From positions 45,001 through 109,000 of the forward strand of contig NC_091108.1 of the NCBI RefSeq assembly GCF_024713975.1: a DNA stretch of 64,000 nt, read 5' to 3'. This document shows, in pieces, positions 36,201 to 47,874 of this stretch (positions are counted from its first letter, which is position 1; every line of letters starts with the position of its first letter). The DNA comes from Paralichthys olivaceus (taxonomy: Eukaryota; Chordata; Actinopteri; Pleuronectiformes; Paralichthyidae). Under the pieces are notes generated by a model. That model searched no databases. It had not been told where the DNA came from and saw nothing but the letters and a program-made list of their open reading frames with translations. The position numbers and the translations under genes were made by a program.

Positions 36201-39200
36201 ACCATGTTAAAAGGTGGAGTGTTCTCAGACCTGGTCCTGGTCTCAGACCTGGGGCCTCATTTAAAATTACTTCTCACGCTAACATTGAGGAGAATGTCCA
36301 CAAAAGACCTCAGTCTCCTGAGCAGCTACTTTCTGCTCTGGCTCTTCTTTAACAGTGCACTGGTACGATGAGTCCAATCCAGTTTATTGTTCTGGTGAAC
36401 ACCCAGGTCACTAACCCAGTTTTTTATGATTAAAATAGGTTCAAGCGAAACGACTATTTCCCTCACATTCTGAGAGTGTAAAGCAATTGTCTTTTTATCT
36501 TCACCTTTCAATTTGACCAGTTTTATTTCAAACACTATCCTTTCTGTCATACTCACTCACTGCATTAACGCAGCAGCAGTGAAACCACTCAGTTTTTTCT
36601 TTTACTAATGACATCACTGCTGCAGCCATCAAACAATCTGTCTTTCTCACAAGCCCCTTGATGTCACTGTCAGAGAAGTGGAGCTGCTTCTTTTCATCGC
36701 TTGATGCCGTGATTCACAATAAAAACCCATTGGTCAGCAGATTCATTTTATATTAATTGTTTGCTTTGACCATTTATGAGAAGAAGGGCAGAATTATGAG
36801 GCAGATCCACGAACGCATATTTCGAGTGTGATTCATATAGGGAACATTGCCTTGAGGTTTGCGTGCACACGTACACTTTTAGTATGAATCATACACACTA
36901 TTTTATAAATTAGACCCCTGGTCTCTGTGTTTCAGGAGGTGAAGCAGTTCTATGAGGACTATCAACAGATGAAACAGCAGCAGAGAGAAGAAGCTGAAGC
37001 TGAACACGAAGCTGTGACCAGTAATTAGTATTACATCTTTTCACTTCAGGCTACGATAGTTTCTCACAGACTCAATGTTCTTTCCAACTGTATCAACTGC
37101 ACCTGAACACACCGCCTGATCATTTTCTCAATAATGACAATTAGTCTCTGGTTGAACTTTCATTTCCTATCCGCCGTTGCTTCTTCAGGAGAGAGGAGAC
37201 CAAAGGTCAAGAAGCCAAAGGAACCAAAAGAGTTTCCAGTTTATAAGCCATCATCTGAGAACCTGAACTACCAGAGCTATGACCAGACCTCGTCCATTGA
37301 GGAGATTGAAGACCAGATGGACGTCTGGCTGCAGGACAGCAGGGCCACCAGGAAGAAGGTGTGATGTTATTGATTATAAATCAGTTAATATTATGTCCTC
37401 AGACTACCAACGGGACCGTAGTGGACTATCGCTTCCAGAATTGTTTGTGTCTGTGACCTTAGGCTGCAGACTGGACGGAGGACGAGCTCAGTCTCCTCAG
37501 CAGGTTGATGGTTAAATTTCCAGGAGGAACGCCAGGTCGATGGGATAAGATCGCTCATGAACTTGGACGATCAGTGTCTGAAGTAAGAAACATGTTCCAC
37601 ACCTTGCACAGAGTCGTGCATGCGTCCCATAGTCTCAACGTACAGAGCTCAATCTGTATATTCCATTTCGTCCCCCACAAACCAAACCCAACAAAGTTCC
37701 GTTCAACAGATACAAACAAAGATAATCCGTTCCGGGTTTTACTGCGGATCTTCATAAACCAAAAACTCAGGAAAGAAAAGCATCCATGTCACTTCAATAA
37801 CAACAGCGTTCAAATAAACAATATGCTAAGGACACTCACGGTACCGTTGATGGTCCAGTCGGTCCGTCAGTCATGCGCTGGACAGCAGCTCCAGGGAAAC
37901 TCCTTAAGGAATAAATCCACAGATGATTTCCTCTTGACTCCGGCTTTAGAGACGAGGTTTCTGATCCTGAGCAGTGACAACACTGCTGCTCTTTCTTGCA
38001 GACTTTACAACACACTTTTGTAAAAGTAGACGATGCTCTCTGACCTACACACTCATTGCTCTGAAGCAATTGCTCTGACAGTCATTAATAAACAATTCTG
38101 AGGTTGGGAGGTAGAAGCTCTCAACTCTGATCCTGGACTTAAACCTCTGACTGAGAACAATTATTTAAGTCTGAATGTTCTTTCAAATATCAGGAACCAA
38201 AATAATGTGTTTTCTTCAACAGGTTACGACGAAGGTGAAACAGGTGAAAGACAACGTGAGCCACACCTCAGGTACACTTTTGCTCTTATAATAAGTAGTT
38301 CTACTGACAAGTTCTATTGTCATCATCATGAGGTTCCACTGACAGTACCATGCTTTACTGACAGTATCAGGTTCTATTATCAGACTGTGCTCATCATGTT
38401 GTAGTAACAGGTGGAACAGTTCAGCAGAATGGGTTAAAGTATTCTTTTATAGAGCAGCAGCAGGAGGAGGTTGGGGCAACAGACAGTTCTGTGAGTACTG
38501 TCAGTTTTTTGTTTTACTGTGAGGTTCCACCAAGAGTATCAAGTGCTATTGGCAGTTTCAGGTTCTACTGTCAGTACAAGGATCTGGTGTTCTCTTTGTT
38601 TCAGGTCTGGTGAAGCTGTCTGAGCTGAAGAGCCCTCCTGTTAGGGTACTTACTGTTGCTGACAGTGCGATGACTCAGAGGGTGGGTGGGGCCTGTGAGG
38701 AAGAGCAGGAGGAAGAGGAAGCTCTGGCTGTGCGCCGGAGGAACAGGAAGTCCTCTGCAGCAGCAGATGGGGGAGGGGTAAAGATCAGAGGTCGTCGGCA
38801 AAGAGATTTCGACCCTGCGGCTGTGGAAGAGGAGGAGGAGTCAGAGCCTCAGGAGAACAGGGACAGGGCGGATCCTGCCGCCTGGACTCAGAACCAGCAA
38901 AAACTACTGGAACTTGCTCTGCAACAGTTTCCCCGTGGAACTGTAGAACGCTGGGACCGCATCGCCAGGGTGGTTCCTGGGAAAACCAAGGTGAGAGATG
39001 ACAGACACCAAGGGGGGGTGCTTTCAGGTTATAGAAGTGGAGACCAGGACAGAACATGAAACATGTTTTACTTTCTGTTCTAATGTGTTCTTCACTGAAC
39101 CTGAATCATTCTGTATGTTTGTAACCTGATATCTGTTGTTGTTTTTAATTCACATCCATTTAAATACATAAATTGCAGACAGTTCTGATGATGTCAGAAC

Positions 39201-39285
39201 GTTTCTTTGCTTTCAGGAGGAGTGTATGATCCGTTACAAGATGTTGGCTGAGCTGGTTCAGAAGAGGAAACAGGCCAAGAGCTGA
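30286..39285 (+). CDS. dnajc1: DnaJ homolog subfamily C member 1 (ER J-protein with SANT domains)
   Basis: Twelve phase-consistent coding exons: 30286-30444, 32104-32205, 32277-32323, 35672-35837, 35915-36012, 36085-36178, 36936-37020, 37189-37358, 37463-37582, 38223-38271, 38605-38990 and 39217-39285, giving 514 aa (human 554). A signal peptide (LLVCLTLLLSAAPPLTAW) leads to a lumenal J domain with the HPD motif at about residues 72-74. A transmembrane helix follows at about 133-154 (FLLFFILTVGHYAVIWSIYL), then a very basic KKKKEKKKKK stretch. Two SANT/Myb domains follow, at about 308-347 (FPGGTPGRWDKIAHELGRSV) and 453-507 (FPRGTVERWDRIARVVPG). The end, KRKQAKS, matches human KKKQAKS. The family stimulates the ER chaperone BiP and faces the cytosol with its SANT domains, which bind ribosomes and serpins. 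Intron 1 is mostly a minisatellite, and intron 3 is full of repeats. A polyadenylation signal lies at 39540. Confidence 0.96.
30655..32095. repeat. Pyrimidine-rich 18-bp minisatellite in dnajc1 intron 1
   Basis: About 1.44 kb of units CTCACCTGTCTGTCCTCC or CTCATCTGTCTGTCCTCC (18 bp, with a 21-bp CTCTCTC variant), roughly 80 copies. The last copies run into the exon 2 acceptor (CTGTCTGTCTCTCAG at 32103). Two plus-strand frames stay open for over 500 codons only because the units are multiples of three and lack stops. Confidence 0.95.
32480..33270. repeat. Old non-coding interspersed repeat in dnajc1 intron 3
   Basis: The wording is typical of a widespread degenerate fish repeat (GCGGGCCCTCGC, GGGGGGCGCTATGGAATTT, CTTCCTGTTGGGTGTGGTG, GCCAAATTTCATCCACACC). 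A related piece lies at 34741-35030 on the far side of a LINE fragment, suggesting one repeat region split by the LINE. The superfamily was not determined. Confidence 0.5.
33770..34735 (+). mobile_element. L2/Rex-like LINE fragment in dnajc1 intron 3
   Basis: The plus-strand translation has reverse transcriptase words in order: SALLICEYVTYIFNLSITSS, KTAYILPLHNAGNKYELKNY, PFQSGL and FKAFATVDHTLLLH. The 3' end reads GAGAGTTCCACCTCAATGTG before TTTAAATAAATAAATGATGATGA. Frameshifts, stops and an internal deletion make it inactive. It is in the sense orientation relative to dnajc1. Confidence 0.75.
35268..35445 (-). mobile_element. tRNA-derived SINE, reverse orientation
   Basis: On the minus strand it reads GGTTGGTGGTTCAATCCCAG (B-box-like), then AAGATGCTGAACCCTGAATG, then GCATAAAAGCGTCAGTTAAA and TGACATGTAATGTAA at the tail. 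The middle shares the CAAGATGCTGAA block with the SINE at 15795, while the tail is of the other common fish type (AAAGCGTCTGCTAAATGAC). Confidence 0.75.
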
Positions 39286-39858
39286 TGACCCTTGATCTCC
39301 CATCAGACAGGTGAACCATGTGACCTGTCAGTGTTTTATCTCTGTGCAGGTGAGCTGCCCTCTGATTGGACAGAATTACAATTCATTTTCTGTATATGTT
39401 TGATGTTTCACCTGCTCAGGTGTGGTTTTTAGAAAAAAAAAAAGGAAGCAGGTGACAAGTGTGAAATCACCTGACCTCACAGCTTCATGTGCCTTAGCTC
39501 CATTCAGCATGCTGTCAATCAACTTCTGTTCACCTCATCAATAAACAGTATTTATTATTTCCTGCCGTTTGATTTGTCTGCTTGTCGCGATGACAACTTT
39601 TAAAGGACCAGTCAGCAGATACTCCTTCCTTCTCATTGGTTCAGCTTTTGGTGGGTTCAGAGCTGTGATGTGAGACAAGGTGTGTTCGACTTTGTACAGC
39701 TCTGTGTGACTCTGACTTAGTGTGATGCATGCTGGTTAAAAATGTTGTCTTAAAACATGGCGTGAGCTAGCTGCAGTCAGACAGCTCCTTGGTGCCGCCT
39801 CTGTGACGACACTACTCTGCTCTGATTGGCTGAAGGAATTCAGATGCATTACCTCACA

Positions 39859-39976
<118 letters not shown>

Positions 39977-40084
39977 TATTGCGATGACAATATAACTTAC
40001 AATAAATCAACAAATATGCTGTTATGGTCTTTCTGCTTTGGTTTCACTGGTATAGACCTCATACAGAGAGTGGTCTGTGCAGAG

Positions 40085-40560
40085 GCCATAGATGTTTTTT
40101 GTAATAAATTGTGAAATATAAAATGTCTCTATAAGATTCAGGAAAATTTTAAGAAGACCGATTACATCACTAAACACTGACTTGAAGTGCTTTCTGGATT
40201 TATTGCAGCTAGTATGAAAAAAGGCCTATCTCAGATATTAAGTGAACCACAATCTGGTTTTATAGGCAGTAGATTTATTCACAATAACATAAGACTTTTC
40301 ACAGACTCATTTTATTATCGTCAGACATTTCCAAAGAGTGGATTGATTGTATTCTTGGACCTTTATAAAGCCTTTGACTTAGTGGAGCATCCCTTCATAT
40401 TAGAAACTTTTAACCAATTTGGTTTTTGACAGAAATTCATTGATGTAATTGACATGCTGTATAAGGACTTGTACCCCTTTGGAACATATATCTGTTCAAG
40501 ATTTGCAGTCAGAGGGGTCATCAAACAGGGATGTAACAGCACTACTTGATTATTTATAAT
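40085..40560 (+). mobile_element. L1-like LINE reverse-transcriptase fragment
   Basis: The plus-strand translation reads LSEPQSGFIGSRFIHNNIRL, then GLIVFLDLYKAFDLVEHPFI and ETFNQFGF. This is the L1/Tx1-type RT block of the form QTGFIKGR...NIR...FLDFEKAFD..EW. It ends where the minisatellite starts (about 40575). The junction on the left falls inside the repeated unit that starts at 39846. Confidence 0.72.
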
Positions 40561-40574
40561 TGTTGCTGAAATAT

Positions 40575-43500
40575 TGTCAATAGACCAGAGCAGCCTCTGT
40601 TCACACAGAAACATTTAACCAGAGCAGCCTCTGTTCACACAGAAACATTTAACCAGAGCAGCCTCTGTTCACACAGAAACAGGAATACAATCTACCTCTT
40701 ACCTCACAAAGTGTGTGTGTGTGTGTCTGCGTGTGTGTCTGTGTGGCACAATATTAGGAAAACATGCGATATGTGATGTCATTGTTGAATATTGCGATGA
40801 CAATATAACTTACAATAAATAAACAAATACGGTGTTAAAGTCTTTCTGCTTTGATTTCCCTGGTATATACCTCATACAGAGAGTGGTCTATGCAGACTCT
40901 TAAAAGTATTATTTCCATTCCAACAACGTGGTTTTATTTAAAGGATTTCACTTGGTTACGGATGCAGGGACCACGGACAGCTCCACAGCCTGAGGGAGAG
41001 GATGCACAGCCCAGCCACAGCTCCACCAAGTCCAGGGAAGACACCAGGAGCCATGCACAGCTCCACTAAGCTTACAGTTTTAATTTAGACTCTTTTCATA
41101 CATGTTTGTACCATGAAAATTGTGCAGAGCAGCCTCTGTTAACACAGAAACATTTATCCAGAGCAGCCTCTGTTCACACAGAAACATTTATCCAGAGCAG
41201 CCTCTGTTCACACGAAACATTTAACCAGAGCAGCCTCTGTTCACACAGAAATATTTAACCAGAGCAGCCTACCTTCACATGAAACATTTAACCAGAGCAG
41301 CTTCTATTCACACAGAAACATTTAACCAGAGCAGCTTCTGTTCACACAGAAACATTTAACCAGAGCAGCCTCTGTTCACACAGAAACATTTAACCAGAGC
41401 AGCCTACCTTCACATGAAACATTTAACCAGAGCAGCTTCTATTCACACAGAAACATTTAACCAGAGCAGCTTCTATTCACACAGAAACATTTAACCAGAG
41501 CAGCTTCTGTTAACACAGAAACATTTAACCAGAGCAGCCTCTATTCACACAAACATTTATCCAGAGCAGCCTACCTTCACATGAAACATTTAACCAGAGC
41601 AGCCTCTATTCACACAGAAACATTTATCCAGAGCAGCCTACCTTCACATGAAACATTTAACCAGAGCAGCCTCTGTTCACACAGAAACAGGAATACAATC
41701 TACCTCTTACCTCACAAAGTGTGTGTGTGTGTGTCTGCGTGTGTGTCTGTGTGGCACAATATTAGGAAACATGCGATATGTGATGTCATTGTTGAATATT
41801 GCGATGACAATATAACTTACAATAAATAAACAAATACGGTGTTAAAGTCTTTCTGCTTTGATTTCCCTGGTATATACCTCATACAGAGAGTGGTCTATGC
41901 AGACTCTTAAAAGTATTATTTCCATTCCAACAACGTGGTTTTATTTAAAGGATTTCACTTGGTTACGGATGCAGGGACCACTGACAGCTCCACAGCCTGA
42001 GGGAGAGGATGCACAGCCCAGCCACAGCTCCACCAAGTCCAGGGAAGACACCAGGAGCCATGCACAGCTCCACTAAGCTTACAGTTTTAATTTAGACTCT
42101 TTTCATACATGTTTGTACCATGAAAATTGTGCAGAGCAGCCTCTGTTAACACAGAAACATTTATCCAGAGCAGCCTCTGTTCACACAGAAACATTTATCC
42201 AGAGCAGCCTCTGTTCACACGAAACACTTAACCAGAGCAGCCTCTGTTCACACAGAAATATTTAACCAGAGCAGCCTACCTTCACATGAAACATTTAACC
42301 AGAGCAGCTTCTATTCACACAGAAACATGTAACCAGAGCAGCTTCTGTTCACACAGAAACATTTAACCAGAGCAGCCTCTGTTCACACAGAAACATTTAA
42401 CCAGAGCAGCCTACCTTCACATGAAACATTTAACCAGAGCAGCTTCTATTCACACAGAAACATTTAACCAGAGCAGCTTCTATTCACACAGAAACATTTA
42501 ACCAGAGCAGCTTCTGTTAACACAGAAACATTTAACCAGAGCAGCCTCTATTCACACAAACATTTATCCAGAGCAGCCTACCTTCACATGAAACATTTAA
42601 CCAGAGCAGCCTCTGTTCACACAGAAACATTTAACCAGAGCAGCCTCTGTTCACACAGAAACATTTATCCAGAGCAGCTTCTATTCACACAGAAACATTT
42701 AACCAGAGCAGCTTCTGTTAACACAGAAACATTTATCCAGAGCAGCCTCTGTTCACACAGAAATATTTAACCAGAGCAGCCTACCTTCACATGAAACATT
42801 TAACCAGAGCAGCTTCTATTCACACAGAAACATTTAACCAGAGCAGCCTCTGTTCACACAGAAACATTTAACCAGAGCAGCCTACCTTCACATGAAACAT
42901 TTAACCAGAGCAGCTTCTATTCACACAGAAACATTTAACCAGAGCAGCTTCTATTCACACAGAAACATTTAACCAGAGCAGCTTCTGTTAACACAGAAAC
43001 ATTTAACCAGAGCAGCCTCTATTCACACAAACATTTATCCAGAGCAGCCTACCTTCACATGAAACATTTAACCAGAGCAGCCTCTGTTCACACAGAAACA
43101 TTTAACCAGAGCAGCCTCTGTTCACACAGAAACATTTATCCAGAGCAGCTTCTATTCACACAGAAACATTTAACCAGAGCAGCTTCTGTTAACACAGAAA
43201 CATTTATCCAGAGCAGCCTCTGTTCACACAGAAATATTTAACCAGAGCAGCCTACCTTCACATGAAACATTTAACCAGAGCAGCTTCTATTCACACAGAA
43301 ACATTTAACCAGAGCAGCCTCTGTTCACACAGAAACATTTAACCAGAGCAGCCTCCATTCACACAGAAACATTTAACCAGAGCAGCTTCTGTTCACACAA
43401 AAACATTTAACCAGAGCAGCCTCTGTTCACACAGAAACATTTAACCAGAGCAGCCTCCATTCACACAGAAACATTTAACCAGAGCAGCTTCCATTCACAC

Positions 43501-43915
43501 AGAAACATTTAACCAGAGCAGCTTCTGTTCACACAGAAACATTTAACCAGAGCAGCTTCTGTTCACACAGAAACATTTAACCAGAGCAGCTTCTGTTCAC
43601 ACAGAAACATTTAACCAGAGCAGCCTCTGTTCACACAGAAACATTTTACCAGAGCAGTTTCTATTCACACAAATACATTTAACCAGAGCAGCCTCCCTTC
43701 ACATGAAACATTTAACCAGAGCAGCCTCCTTTCACATGAAACATTTAACCAGAGCAGCTTCTGTTCACACAGAAACATTTAACCAGAGCAGCCTCCTTTC
43801 ACATGAAACATTTAACCAGAGCAGCTTCTGTTCACACAGAAACATTTAACCAGAGCAGCCTCCATTCACATTTAACGTTTAACCAGAGCAGCTTCTGTTT
43901 ACACAGAAGCATTCA
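40575..43915. repeat. 33-34-bp minisatellite with higher-order duplications
   Basis: About 80 copies of a 33-34-bp unit of the type CATTTAACCAGAGCAGCCTC + TGTTCACACAGAAA, with variants ACCTTCACATG and TTCTATTCACAC. Within it, a non-repetitive block of about 430 bp plus its flanking repeats is present twice about 1007 bp apart (40697-41120 and 41704-42128). Farther on, a 471-bp segment is present twice (around 42588-42770 and 43059-43241). Short open frames recur with the repeats and are not genes. Confidence 0.93.
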
Positions 43916-44040
43916 TCACAGCTGAGGTCTTATTGGCTTCAGTCTTGTGTCTTATGTTTTTATTCTAAAAATTCAGAAGTTTTCTGTATATCCATAAATG
44001 TAATGTGTGAAAAACTGAACCCTCTTTTTGTTTTACATCA

Positions 44041-44170
44041 TGTACTGGGGTGGCATATAGCTCACCTTGAAGAACTGACAAGGCCTCAACCCGCAGAGGT
44101 TGGTTCGAATCCCCCACTGTCTCTCTATCCCCCCTTTCACAAGCATAATTCTGTCCTATCCATTAAAGGT
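44041..44170 (+). mobile_element. Decayed tRNA-derived SINE
   Basis: Contains an A-box-like GGTGGCATATAGCTCA and a perfect B box GGTTCGAATCC at about 44101-44111, spaced as in a tRNA. There is no acceptor stem or anticodon arm that would make it a functional tRNA gene. The family is unassigned. Confidence 0.5.
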
Positions 44171-44539
44171 GATAAAAGTCCAAAAAATTTATTTAAAAGA
44201 AAAAGGTCATATACAGGAACAATATCCACCTCTTACCTCATAATTAAAACCATATATATTATATGTGATTATTTATACGCATATGATTGTGTGAATATAT
44301 AATATTAAGCAATGACAGCGCTGTTAGTTTATCTTTGTTTCCATTTCTCATGTGCTGAATAAATGAAAAGGTTTCTCTCTTCTGTCATGTTACAGTTTTA
44401 ATTTTCAGATGAAACAAAGTTCTCAGTAAACTTTGTTGAGAGCAGAAGGATTTTTTAAATTGTTGATCTAAAAGATCAAAAGCTGAGATCATTGTTCTAG
44501 TCTGTGACACTATGAGAAGTAATGATGTCTGTTTTAAAA

Positions 44540-44548
44540 CCCCCCCCC

Positions 44549-44597
<49 letters not shown>
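44540..44597. repeat. Poly(C) tract
   Basis: A run of 58 bases, all C except one T at 44549. Such long C runs are rare in vertebrate DNA and hard to sequence, so the true length is uncertain. Confidence 0.95.
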
Positions 44598-44599
<2 letters not shown>

Positions 44600-44929
44600 T
44601 ATTGACATCAGAGGATCAGACAGTCCAACACACCTTTTTTGAAAATGCAAAATATAAAATGAAACAAAATGACAAACAGAAAAGTAAAACCTACTTTTTA
44701 TCTTTAATTTATTATGTTAATTTATAGATTTGCTCACTTGGGCAAAATGTTTTTGTGATTTTTACTTGTGTCTCAGTTTAATTGCTCACTTCTTCATGAC
44801 TTCATACTAGAAGTCTCACAATTTCTCTCACTTTTCATTTGTATTTATCTTTTTAATTTTGAAATGTTCTTTAACTTCCACGTAAGTTTAATTTAGGTCG
44901 AACAGTCAGGTAACGTGACAGGAAGTGAT

Positions 44930-45040
44930 GCTCTTATTCTGAAAATCTTCCCGGAGGCCCTTCGTCCCTGTCAGCTAGCTTTAGCCGTTAGCACACGTCT
45001 GGAGAGGACTCATGCGTCACAACTGCCGTGAGTTTACGTC
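44930..45040 (+). promoter_or_regulatory. Probable promoter and non-coding first exon of the C7orf25 homologue
   Basis: GC-richer stretch with CTTCCCGGAGG and a clean donor, CAACTGCC|GTGAGTTT at about 45029. It lies 530 bp before the coding exon, whose acceptor is CTCCTCAG at 45550. No transcript evidence is available. Confidence 0.4.
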
Positions 45041-45204
45041 ACGTGTTTTTCGAATGTTTTAACGTGTTTCTGATCGAAGTGACGTAATAAACTGCAGTGT
45101 CAGTTAGCATCAGAGCTAACAAGCTAACAGCGGAAGTGTGATTTACTGATTATCACCAGTAAATAATCGGTTTGTTTAAATTGATTCAATCAATCTCAGT
45201 TTAT

Positions 45205-45460
45205 TTGTCTCATCGATGTCAACAAGCAGCAACGTCCTCTGTCCTAAACTCAACAAGTTAAAACTACAGAGACACTTTCTGAGCAGTAACTGAAGCTCAG
45301 AGTCACATGTGAGGATCCTCCTCCAGGACACGAGGACAATAGATGTTGATGAACTGAAGACATCAACATAACAACAAATTCACTACATTAGAAGAAACAG
45401 TTTGTAACTTCATGTTTAAAGTATTTGTACATGAGGACATGTCTGATACAGATGAAGGAG
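45205..45460. repeat. Left copy of a 250-bp direct repeat
   Basis: It shares about 250 bp at high identity with 54985-55245, in the same orientation (both contain CATCGATGTCAACA, then AGCAACGTCCTCTGTCC, CTGAGCAGTAACTGAAGCTC and GTTTAAAGTATTTGTACATG). It lies in the 5' intron of the C7orf25 homologue. It is either an interspersed family or a local duplication. Confidence 0.88.
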
Positions 45461-45563
45461 CAGACACATGAACTGATTCATGAAGTTTTACTGATTCAAC
45501 AATCAGTTGAATCTGGTTTTAATCTGATTGATGTTCCTGTGCCTCCTCAGGTGTGATGCAGTC

Positions 45564-46808
45564 ATGTCTTTGCAGGTGGCGCTAGAGGAGAGAATCAGCT
45601 CTGCTCAGCTGTTGCTGCAGCGGGCAGAGCAGCTTTGTCTGGGTGTAGAGGGTCACCAGAAGCTCTGTGGTAAACTGCGAGCTGAGCTGCGCTTCCTGCG
45701 GCGGGTGGAGGCCGGAGAGCTGCAGGTCAAAGAGTCTCACCTGCACAGCACCAACCTGACTCACCTGACAGCCATTGTTGAGTCAGCCGAGAGTCTGGAA
45801 GACGTGGCGGCTCTGCTGCATGTCTTCACCTACCAGGATACCTTTGGCTGCCGCCAGACGCTGGTGGTGGACGTGGTAGCGAATGGGGGACGCACCTGGG
45901 TGAAGGCGGTGGGTAGGAAGGCAGAGGCTCTGCATAACATCTGGCAGGGGCGGGGTCAGTACGGAGACAAGAGCATCATCAAGCAGGCAGAGGACTTCCT
46001 GCAAGCCAGTCGCCAGCAGCCTGTCCATTACCAACACCCCCACATTGTCTTTGCTTTCTACAACGGCGTCTCTTGCCCCATGGCGGACCGACTCAGGGAC
46101 ATGGGTGTCTCTGTGCGTGGGGACATTGTAGCTGTCAATGCCGTGGCGACAGAGGAAGGCAGAGAAGACGAAGCCGAGGAGGAGGATGGGCAAGCAGCAG
46201 AAGAAGACCATGAAGAGGAGATGGAGGCGTGTGAGCTGACCCGAGTGGACCGCGGCACAGTGGTGGCCAGCCTGGCGTTTCCTGTCCAGGTGCAGGTGGA
46301 GGAGTGTCAGCGGGTGAACCTGGACATCACCACACTCATTACGTATGTGTCATCGCTGAGCCACGGCCGCTGTCACTTTACCTTTAGAGAGCCAGTGCTG
46401 ACTGATCAGGCCACTCAGGAGCGCTGCCAGCAGGTGCTGCCGCAGCTCGACGCCTTCATGTCGGGAAAGGAGCTGTTTGCCTGCCGTGCCGCTGTTTCTG
46501 ACTTCCAGCTGATCCTGGACACACTAGGGGGGCCAGGTGAGAAGGGGCGCGCTGAGAAGTTGCTGGCACGCCTTCACCTGGTGGATGACCAGCCATCAGA
46601 GCGAACTATGCGTCTCACACCCAGTGCCAAGGTCAACCAGCGCTCGCTCACCATCTTTGGGACTGGAGACTCGCTGAGAGCCGTTACCATGACAGCAAAC
46701 AGCAGGTTCGTTAGGGCGGCAGCTAATCAGGGCGTCCGATACAGCGTGTTTATCCACCAACCACGTGCTCTAACTGAGGGCAAGGAGTGGAGGGCCACAC
46801 CCATCTGA
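45564..46808 (+). CDS. c7orf25: UPF0415 protein C7orf25 homologue
   Basis: Single uninterrupted coding exon of 414 codons starting [20 protein letters not shown]. The open frame runs 36 bp farther upstream, but that part crosses a splice acceptor (CTCCTCAG at 45550), so 45564 is the better start. The family's signature stretches are all present: [123 protein letters not shown] and [10 protein letters not shown]. The function is unknown; the family is a conserved cytosolic or nuclear protein of unassigned activity. An acidic insertion (about residues 195-217, [14 protein letters not shown]) precedes the second half. A polyadenylation signal AATAAA lies near 46927. In humans the gene sits at 7p14 beside PSMA2. 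Confidence 0.96.
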   Translation: MSLQVALEERISSAQLLLQRAEQLCLGVEGHQKLCGKLRAELRFLRRVEAGELQVKESHLHSTNLTHLTAIVESAESLEDVAALLHVFTYQDTFGCRQTLVVDVVANGGRTWVKAVGRKAEALHNIWQGRGQYGDKSIIKQAEDFLQASRQQPVHYQHPHIVFAFYNGVSCPMADRLRDMGVSVRGDIVAVNAVATEEGREDEAEEEDGQAAEEDHEEEMEACELTRVDRGTVVASLAFPVQVQVEECQRVNLDITTLITYVSSLSHGRCHFTFREPVLTDQATQERCQQVLPQLDAFMSGKELFACRAAVSDFQLILDTLGGPGEKGRAEKLLARLHLVDDQPSERTMRLTPSAKVNQRSLTIFGTGDSLRAVTMTANSRFVRAAANQGVRYSVFIHQPRALTEGKEWRATPI

Positions 46809-46973
46809 GACAGAGACTTCCTGTGCTGTGAAGGGACTGATAGGAGTTGGAGCTCAGTTAAATTATATGAACCTGATCAGATGACTTATATTTATGTTCA
46901 TGAATTAATTATCTATATTCACTGATCAATAAAGCATCACAGTCACTTGTGTGTCAGATGTTCTAACATAAAC

Positions 46974-47500
46974 CAGGGCCCTGTACTACATATAGTACTG
47001 TTCAACATATCCACGATCTCTTTCAGTTATCCAGCTGAACTTAACCTAACAATCACAGTCAGGCTAAGTGGTCACATGAAGCTGATTTAAACTTATGAAG
47101 TTAACTCAGGTTTTCCTCTGGATATGAGGGGGGCGGAGTTTACTGCATATGACCAATCACAGATGTGGACAGAGCTAAGGATCAAACTGTTGAATAATAA
47201 AAATCCGAGGAGAACCAACATCCAGAATAACAAGTATCATAACTGTGTGGGACAGTTTTAGTCTTTCAGGTGAAACCCTGGTGGCTTCAAGCTCAGCTGG
47301 AAGAAATAAAACACAAATATACTGTAAAGATGGAAGTAGACTGATTTTCATATTATGTATTACATATCATAACACTGATTCTATTTCTACTGTATAAGGA
47401 CATCAGTGCGCACATGTACAATGAGGTTTGAAAACAAGTCAGATACGGAAATGATATGCAGACAGTCTGGTACTGTGAGTACTTTGCTCCTACGGGTCAG
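46974..47500. other. Intergenic, probable MITE debris
   Basis: The left end GGGCCCTGTACTAC resembles the terminal repeat of a common fish Harbinger-type MITE (GGGCCCGTACTACGAAG), and the body has TTATCCAGCTGAACTTAACC. The matching right end was not found, so the boundaries are uncertain. No coding exon was seen before 47875. Confidence 0.4.
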
Positions 47501-47874
47501 GTTGGTTCTGTTGGGCTCCAGCAGCTGACAAAGGTTTATCCTCTGAGGAGAATCTAGATCTTACAGAAACTCCTCAGAGGATCTCAAAGGTTCTTGTGGG
47601 TCTCTGAAGACCCTGGTCCTCCTCAGAGACTGAAACAATCCACACCAGCTCCACAATCCTCTAAAAACATGATGTCATGGTTCAAAGGAATTTTTAAAAG
47701 AAAACAAACTTTCACATTAAAGCTCAATGTGTGTTTTCACGTGATTTATTTGTACAAACACTGTACCCCAGCTTGGCCTTTTAATTTGAAAAGCTGAAAG
47801 CGCATGTGGATGTGTCGTGTTTACATGAGAGCTTACAGCTGTTAGCCTGTTAGCAGGTGTACGTGAAGCAGAAA

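Noticed and set aside
38411-38491. Possible extra dnajc1 exon between exons 10 and 11 (AACAG acceptor, TCT|GTGAGT donor)
   Set aside because: Its ends would leave the wrong phase for exon 11, and the human protein has no counterpart.
40851-42076. Duplicated 72-codon open frames (MISLVYTSYREW...)
   Set aside because: Two copies come from the 1-kb segmental repeat. No similarity, no splice context.
42588-43241. Repeated 60-codon open frames starting MKHLTRAASVHTE
   Set aside because: They recur exactly with the minisatellite and its 471-bp duplication, so they are repeat shadows.
44041-44115. tRNA gene
   Set aside because: A and B boxes are present, but the cloverleaf stems do not pair. Better read as a tRNA-derived SINE.
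45528-45563. Upstream in-frame Met for the C7orf25 homologue ([12 protein letters not shown])
   Set aside because: A splice acceptor falls at 45550 inside this extension, and the family starts at the later Met.
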